A DNA stretch of 64,000 nt from positions 118,404,133-118,468,132 of the forward strand of contig NC_056527.1 of NCBI RefSeq assembly GCF_019175285.1. Direction: 5' to 3'. The stretch is from Sceloporus undulatus. Its lineage: Eukaryota > Chordata > Lepidosauria > Squamata > Phrynosomatidae. Under the pieces are notes generated by a model that saw only the letters and a program-made list of their open reading frames with translations, ran no database searches and was not told where the DNA came from. Below are positions 57,350 to 64,000 of the stretch, piece after piece. Position numbers and translations under genes: made by a program. The first letter of the stretch is position 1. The number at the start of each line of letters is the position of its first letter.

Positions 57350-58500
57350 CAGTGTTTGATTCCCAGCTCAGCCATGGAAACCCACTGGGTCACCTTGGGC
57401 AAGTAGTCACACTCTCTCAGCCTCAGCAGGAGGCAATGGCAAATCTCCTCTGAATAAATCTTGCCATGAAAACCCACTCGCCTTAGGGTCACCATAAGTC
57501 AGAAACAACTTGAAGGCACAACAACAAAAACGACAAAAACAACAATAACAACAACTTTGGTTTTGAAAAACTGGCAATTAAAAAAATAATGAAACAGGTG
57601 GAAGGGGGGCTGAATCTTTAGAAAAGTCGAGTTGTCGCCCCTTGAGGTGCCTGGGGTCCCTTTCAGACTCCACAATTGTAGTGCTATGGTTCCACTTTAT
57701 ACTGCCATCCTCTCGAATCCTGGGTTTGTGGTTTAGGGAGGTACTAAAGGAGCTCTTTGACTAAGAAATCTGGGTAGCCCTTGTGAAACTACACATCCCA
57801 GGGTTGCTTAGGATGGAGCCGTGTAAGAGGGTTCCTGGAGAACAATTCAATTCTCTTTTCAGCTGGAGGGCCACGAAACCAGTCTTGAGGTCTGCATGTG
57901 GTCCCAGGGTCACTCTGCCCTGCCTGACCCCTTCAGCCCCAAAAGCAGTCTGGGGCTCTGCCCAACAGACCCCTTCCTCCCTTACCTGGCCATCCTCAGG
58001 GAATGTCGTCCATTTCAGGTCCGCCGTTTCCAGCTTGGTGTTCATGAGACTTTCTGAAAGGGACAAGAGAGAGGAGATGAAAGATGCAAAGCTGATGGTT
58101 GGGTAAGTCATTTTGAGAGAGTGGGGTTTCAGCACCAGGAACCTTTTTTGCACAAATGGGTTGCCTTGGAAATAAAAAGAAAACCTTCTACCCCAAGAAG
58201 GAACAACTTGGGAGCAGGAACACAAAGATGCACACACCCCAAGATCCTGGTTGTGATGCTCCTTCAAGATGCTCCCAACTTACTCCTAAGGTTCTCTTAG
58301 CCAGATTTCATCAGAAGAGGTTCACCAACATGCCATACTGGTTTGGTTTTGGGCTAAGACTCTGGAGACCAGGGTTCGAATCCCCGCTCAGCCACGGAAA
58401 CCCACTGGGTGACTTTGGGGAAGTCACACTCTCTCAGCCCCTCCAAAAAAAAACAACCTTTGATAAGTCAGAAATGACCTGAAGGCACACAATGACAACC
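57350..58500 (+). mobile_element. Sauria-type SINEs flanking EPHB4 exon 2
   Basis: One copy at 57350-57545 (tail AAACAACTTGAAGGCACAAC) lies in intron 2. One at 58340-58495 (head AGACTCTGGAGACCAGGGTT, B box GGGTTCGAATCCCC) lies in intron 1, 290 bases upstream of the exon. Both run opposite to the gene. Confidence 0.6.
57986..58053 (-). CDS. EPHB4: EPHB4 exon 2 (start of mature ectodomain)
   Basis: This 68-nt exon completes a split Glu codon and encodes [20 protein letters not shown] then GQ. Human EPHB4 has [24 protein letters not shown]. It is the first strand of the ephrin-binding domain. Acceptor TTTCAG| and donor CCAG|GTAAGG are canonical. The intron before it splits a codon after its first base, as in other Eph genes. 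Exon 1 with start and signal peptide was not found in the 5.9 kb to the right edge. Confidence 0.95.
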
Positions 58501-61500
58501 TCTGAGAGTCCTATGCCAACAACACAACCTCAAGCTGGCTTTACAATATGTTAACTCACACACACCAATGTTTTACAAATGAAAGCTGGGACACATGTGT
58601 TCAAAGAGAAGCAAAGAGATCCTTTTGGGAAAAGAAAGTCATCACCCCACAGCCTCCGTTCTAAAAAAACACCCTGTTCATTTGTTGCAGAATGGCAGCC
58701 CCATCACAAAAGCACACAAAGTGACTTCCTTTGGACTACAACTCAAAGAAGCCTCCCAATTGGTGTGCAAGCCAGAGAATCATAGAATCACAAAACAGAT
58801 ATCAAGAACCTATCTATATGCAAGAATAATGAACGAATGGAAGAAAAGAGAAGCACCATCAGTAAATGACTGGCAACGGAAAGTACTAGATATGAAAGGC
58901 CCAGAAGATCTTAACAGGAAGACTGGAGAAAAGTTAGATAAATGAGATAGAACTCCAATAACAAAATATTGTGAAATGAAAAGGACTTAAAGAAGTAATG
59001 TAAATAACATCAGATTGATAAATAAGAGGAATTACTTAGGAGTTTATCACACAAAGGAGACTGGGAGTTTATCCCAGGAAAACCATGTAAATACATGGAA
59101 CGATTTCACACGGCGTTGCACAAAACCCGCCATTAAAGTGGTCACAAAGGAGCATTAATGCACATCTTTTTACTTTTGGGATTTCATTTCCAACAATGCA
59201 TTTCCGATATTGCTTTATTTGCGCAATTGTATGTGATAATCATTTGAGCAATTACTTGCCATTTCTGCATCATTTGCAGGATGCTTTAAATGCGGTTTGA
59301 TCTCTCTTTAATGCCAGAATCAGTCCCAGAGGGATAAACTCTTTAGTAAAAAAAAAGGGAGGGAGGGAGGGGGTAAATTACATTGTGAAACCTTTAAAGG
59401 ATCATGATTATGTAAAGAGATAAGCGGTAATTAATAAACAGGAAGGGAAAATGAGCCATCACCAATGGATTCAGCAACAGGAAGTGAATTACGTTAGATG
59501 TTCAGCAAAATAACTGATTTTGAAAAGGTACGAATCTCTATTATGTTTGTATGTTTTGTTTTATTATATATGGAAAATTAATTTTAAAAAGCAAGCAAGC
59601 TGGGGAACTGCAGATAAAACAGGACTGGGTACGTATCCAGAAGCGGAGCTACTCTGGAGGGACTGCAACTCCCAGAATGCCCTCCTTCCGGACCCTCCCT
59701 ATTAGGAGATCCTCAGAGGTTTTTATCCCCATGGTCTTTGCCATCTAGCCTCAGCCGGAGGCACTGAATCAGGAAGCCTGTTCTTGCTGCTGCACAGCAA
59801 AAGGTTTTCACTTTCCAAGCCGCTCATTAAAGGAAACACGAGTTCCAAAGATGAAAATGGGATTTTGAAAACTGAGTGGCAGACAACCAAGTCCAGGGTT
59901 GCCATCATTTCCTTCTACCAGATCAGGATAAACGTATGCAAGAGAGGACTGGGGTGGTTTATCAACCTATAAAAAGCGCCCCCCCCCCATGTACTACATT
60001 TTGATATTTAACACTGCAGACAGTCATTGCAGACAGAAGCCTTGGAGTCAACCAGCCACAGCTTCAAAATATTCCCAAAATATACACCATTCCAAAAAGA
60101 AAACCTTGATTTTTGCCATTTTATATAAGGGACACCATTTGACTACGCAAGTCTATGTGATGGGACTTCAGCATCCAGGGATTTGGGGGTCCATGGGGGC
60201 TCCTGGAACCAAATCCCAGCAGATATCAAGGACCCACTGTAACAACAACAACAACAACAACAGGCCATTGCACATAATGGGACTTGAGCATCCAGGGATT
60301 TTAGGATCCAAGGGTGTCCTGGAACCAAACGCCAGCAGACACACCAAGGTCCCACTGTATTTCTGTTGTAGTTTATTTATATGTTGCCATCAATTTACAT
60401 TCTGGTATTTGTAGTTTGTTGCTTCAACCGGCCCAGAAGGATGAAACATTTTCCAAGCCCTTCACTTTGGGACAAATGGTAAACCTAACTGGGCACTTTT
60501 TCTGAGCTGCGTAAATTGTGATGTTAGACGTTCATGGCTTCAAACTGCCCTGTGAAGTACCACCAAGTGATGGAAAAAGGGTTCCTGGGACCCTTTGCAA
60601 GGAGTGATACTCTAGGGGTCTTTAAAGGAAAATGAAAATCTAGAACCTCTGGATCCCCTGGAGATTTGGGACAGGTGCCCCGCGCATGGGATCCTCATGA
60701 GACAGCCACCCCTTCACCCCCAATTTCCACCAAATCCCTCTTTTTGGAGATTGTAATCTCCGCCACGACAGGAGGAAGGATCCTAAAGTTGCTCAGAGGC
60801 GCAGCATGGATTCATTTAAATGCATGCAAATTCCCAACAGCCCGGTCTCCCCAAATAATATCTCAGGAAGCCAACGGCAACAATTCCCAGGCCTCCCACT
60901 CCAGTTTAATATCAAGCAGACACACCTCGATATAAACACCAGTTGGGACACTATAAACTCTGCTGCTCCCACATTGGGCAAAGCCTCCCCCTCTTTGTAG
61001 GGACAATAATTCATATAATCCCTATACTTTGCATGCGCCTCCATGAGGCAGCACCTCTGGTTAAATTTGGACTGCATCTGCACCGCAGAAATAATGCACT
61101 ATGGCGCCGCTTTAACTTTCTATGATGGAAGCAGGGCAGCCAGAAGTCCTAACACCACAAAATGTACGGCATCCAAAAAAAAATAGAGGACATTCCAAAA
61201 TAAAAGCTAAGAACACTCATATAAATGTAAATCCATGCCCAAAATGGAAAACATTTTGGAATTCCTCCTGGACAGAAGGCTTAAATGTAGGACATGTCCT
61301 GGGAAAGGAGGACATCTTGTCACCCTGTGTGGAAGTGCATTCCTATGCATTTGCTATTATACATTAGAATAGCATTCCTATTCCTAAATGCTATGGAAAT
61401 CTGGAGTTCGTAGTTTGTTGCGGCACCAGAGCTCTCTGGCAGAGAAGGTGAAATATCTCACGAAACTACAAATCCCAGGATTCCATAGCACTGAGCCATG

Positions 61501-64000
61501 GCAAAGTGGTGCCAAACCTAGGGTAACCAGATGTCCTCCTTTTCCCAAGACAACTCTACTTTTCATCCTTCTGTCCAGGAGGGATGTCAAAATGTTCTCC
61601 ATTTCGAGCATGACTGAGAAGCACACATTTACATTTTTTTAGGTCCTACACTTTCATTGAACATTCTACATTTTACAGCACCTTGTTCAAAGTACCCAGA
61701 CTCCCTCCTTTTCCAGGACATGTCCTACATTTTTCTGCCTAGGAGGAATTTCCAAATGTCATCCATTCTAAGCATGACTAAGAAGCACGGATTAATATTC
61801 CTACGGGTGTTTGGAGCTTTTATTTGGCAAGGCCCTCCATTTTCTTGAACGTCCTACATCTCACAGCGCTTTGTCCTCCTTTGTGATTCAGAGGTCCGGT
61901 CACTCTGCGTTATTTCTTGCAGTGCAGATGCAGCCTAGGACTTGGACAAAGGGCTTTTTAAATTGCAATTCCCATAATCCCCCACTTCCAGCAGCACTGG
62001 GTATGAGGGATTCTGGGAGTTGTAGTCCACCCCACCCATCCACCCACCCAAAAGACCAACTTTTCTGTGTTTTCCCAAGCCCTGTCCTCGCATGGGAGCC
62101 GAGCCAGCCTTGCGAAGGGGTCAAAGGTGGACGCTGGGCTGGTGGAATATTTATAAAAAGCAGGACTGGCGTCATTTCCCCAATGCGCCAGGCCATCAGC
62201 ACTGCCAGGGCCCCCGCCCAAGGCCAGGAAACCAACGCCCATCACCCCCTCGCTTGCATCCGCATCAGTAGCAATGCCCCAGACGTAGCCTTGAAGTCCT
62301 GCAGAAATACACACGAAACTTCACACATCCAAACTGAAACCAGCATCTGCCATCCCTCCATGTGTCCTGGGAAATGGGCGCATGGGGGACATATCCCAGT
62401 CAGACCTCTACATATCTCTCTTTGGATGGCACTTAGGAACAAAAGGGAGACCCTTGTTTTGCAACATGCATGACACGCAACCCTTTCACTGAAGGCACAC
62501 AACACTCAGACATAAAATACCAAAGTCAGAAGCATGTATGCCATAGGAGTTTATCACACTGGAGCTGATTTCAGCATAAAAGAGAGATTAAAGCGCATTT
62601 TTAAAGCATCCCGCAAATGAAGCAGAAATGGCACCATGAGAAATTGTTTCATGTAATTACGAGATTATTCCGGGATATTCATGGATAAACTCCCGATCTT
62701 CTTCGTATGATAAACTCCATAGTGTTGGTGTTGTTGCTGTTGTGTACCAAGTCAATTCTGACCTATGGCGACCCTATCATGGATTTTTCTTGGCCAGTAT
62801 CTTCAGAGGGGGGTTGCCATGGTCATCCTTGGACCACTTGCCCAAGGCCACCCAGAGGGTTTACATGGCCGAGCCAGGATTCAAACCCTGGTCTCCAGGG
62901 TTGTAGTCCAACACTCAAACCATTATGTATCCCTGATATGCCCTTTCCAGAGCTTGGGAAAGTTATTAAAAACAAAAAAGTACAATTTCCAGCAAGGACA
63001 ATATTTTGGATAGGGTTCGGGAGGACCCAGGTTCCAGTTCTCACTTGGGTATAAAATATCCTGGGTTAAACCACTCAGGATGCATCCACACCACAAAAAT
63101 AATGCTCCAAAATCTATCTGCAAATTTCCAAAAAGCTTAAATAAATTACGCGGTGCTGCAATCTACCTGCGTGTTTGTTCCATGCGCTGGCTGGGAAAGC
63201 CATTTTCTTCAATGTCTCCACCACAATCCCCCATAAATTCCCCTTTTCCCCTACCCACCTTCCCCTCCAGCCTAGACACCGGGCAAAATATGGCTCCTGA
63301 TCCCCCACAACTCTCCAAATTGCACCCCTCTTTCCTTTTTGTTTTTGCTGTAGGCCTTGTTCCACCCCACATGCAGAGCAGCTATGGGGGCTTGAAATAT
63401 AGGGCCGAAAAGTGGGTCCAGCATCCCCAGGAGGAGAGGAGAGACCCTGGCACTATATCCCCCCCCAACCACGGTTCCCCGTCCCAGACGAGATAAAGCC
63501 AAGAGGAAATTAAAAACACAAGAGAACATGTTCCCCATCAGATGATAAAAGAGGTTGTTGGGACATCGCCCGAGGGTGGGGCGGGAGGAAGGAGGGCCGT
63601 GTGTGTATGTGAGTTGTGTGTCTGTGTGTGTATCAGCCAGGGCAACACTGGGAATTTTGGGTAATTACAGGGCGACGCCAAGTTGGTTGCGATGCCTAAG
63701 GGGTGCAACAGTGGGACGGGACGGGAAGCCAAAGACAGGAGGGGAAGAAAATCATTAAAAAGGAGAGGTTAGGAAAGAGAGGGAGGGTTGTATTATTTGT
63801 CTAACATTAACATACAACACACAGCATTTAACACACAAGGCCCAGGTTGCACTTTCAAGCTTGCAAAAAGATCGGAGGGTCTTCATTTAAGGGACATCCC
63901 AAGGAGACGCAAGAGAGCATTTTTTGCACCTATAAAAAACACCTTCCCCAACCTGCAACCCTCCCAATGTACGAGAGGACTGCAATTCCCATTATCCCAG
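58054..64000 (-). other. EPHB4: EPHB4 intron 1 (partial); exon 1 not found
   Basis: No start codon plus signal peptide ending in a split Glu codon was found. No CpG-rich block like that of FXR2 is present. Contents: SINE (58340-58495), TTTATCACAC MITEs (59040-59342, 62547-62717), Tigger-like pieces (60120-60362), foldback repeats (61072-61515), a three-unit repeat with GTCCTCCTTTTCC (61520-61900), and a reversed Sauria SINE (62728-62925). Exon 1 is expected to the right of the window. Confidence 0.55.

Noticed and set aside
61811-62473. 220-residue plus-strand ORF in EPHB4 intron 1
   Set aside because: It runs through known repeat sequence (GTCCTCC units and foldback arms) and shows no recognisable domain or splice context.
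63272-63538. Candidate EPHB4 exon 1 starting MGNMFSCVFNFLLALSRLG on the minus strand
   Set aside because: It looks weakly like a signal peptide, but there is no donor that ends in the required split Glu codon, no similarity to other Eph signal peptides and no CpG-rich promoter.

Overview
This window reads as nuclear DNA of a squamate reptile, most likely a lizard. It is single-copy vertebrate gene sequence embedded in dense interspersed repeats: CR1- and L2-type LINE fragments, tRNA-derived SINEs with Bov-B-like tails (Sauria type), 5S-derived SINEs, a SPIN-type hAT element, Harbinger-, hAT- and Tigger-like DNA elements, and many (ATT)n arrays. I saw no prokaryotic genes, CRISPR array or recognisable LTR element. 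There is one 10-base N gap at 21692-21701. The species is not resolved.

Three protein-coding genes can be supported. (1) FXR2, a fragile X-related RNA-binding protein, on the minus strand: exon 1 (16668-16718) lies in a CpG-rich promoter region (about 16540-17350), exon 2 is at 5476-5528, and the remaining exons lie beyond the left edge. (2) A compact C-type natriuretic peptide (CNP)-like gene on the plus strand at about 24690-26268, with a possible 3'UTR exon at 28119: a TATA box, two coding exons and a complete 125-residue precursor ending in the CNP ring. (3) EPHB4, an Eph receptor tyrosine kinase, on the minus strand: fifteen exons, human exons 2 to the last, at 34496-58053. All splice sites are GT-AG and reading phase is continuous. 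Exon 1 with the start codon and signal peptide was not found and is probably beyond the right edge.

Layout: 1-5475 FXR2 intron 2, repeat-rich; 5529-16667 FXR2 intron 1; 16540-17900 FXR2 promoter with nine CCAAT boxes upstream; 17900-24690 intergenic, with foldback MITEs and purine-rich simple repeats; 24690-28500 CNP-like gene; 28500-32900 intergenic repeats and GATA-type tetranucleotides; 32950-34495 EPHB4 3'UTR or downstream region with two unusual motif clusters; 34496-64000 EPHB4 body and intron 1.

The genes are not an operon and act separately: RNA-granule and translation control (FXR2), a cGMP-signalling peptide hormone (CNP-like), and ephrin-B2 signalling in vessels (EPHB4). The most interesting points are the CNP-like gene between FXR2 and EPHB4, whose human orthologues are on different chromosomes; a MITE made of consecutive perfect hairpins; a nested DNA transposon whose empty site can be read from a second copy; an array of TGACATCA motifs beside a cluster of GCCATCTT motifs downstream of EPHB4; and a MITE family carrying ZNF143-like motifs. 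No clearly new biochemical system was found.
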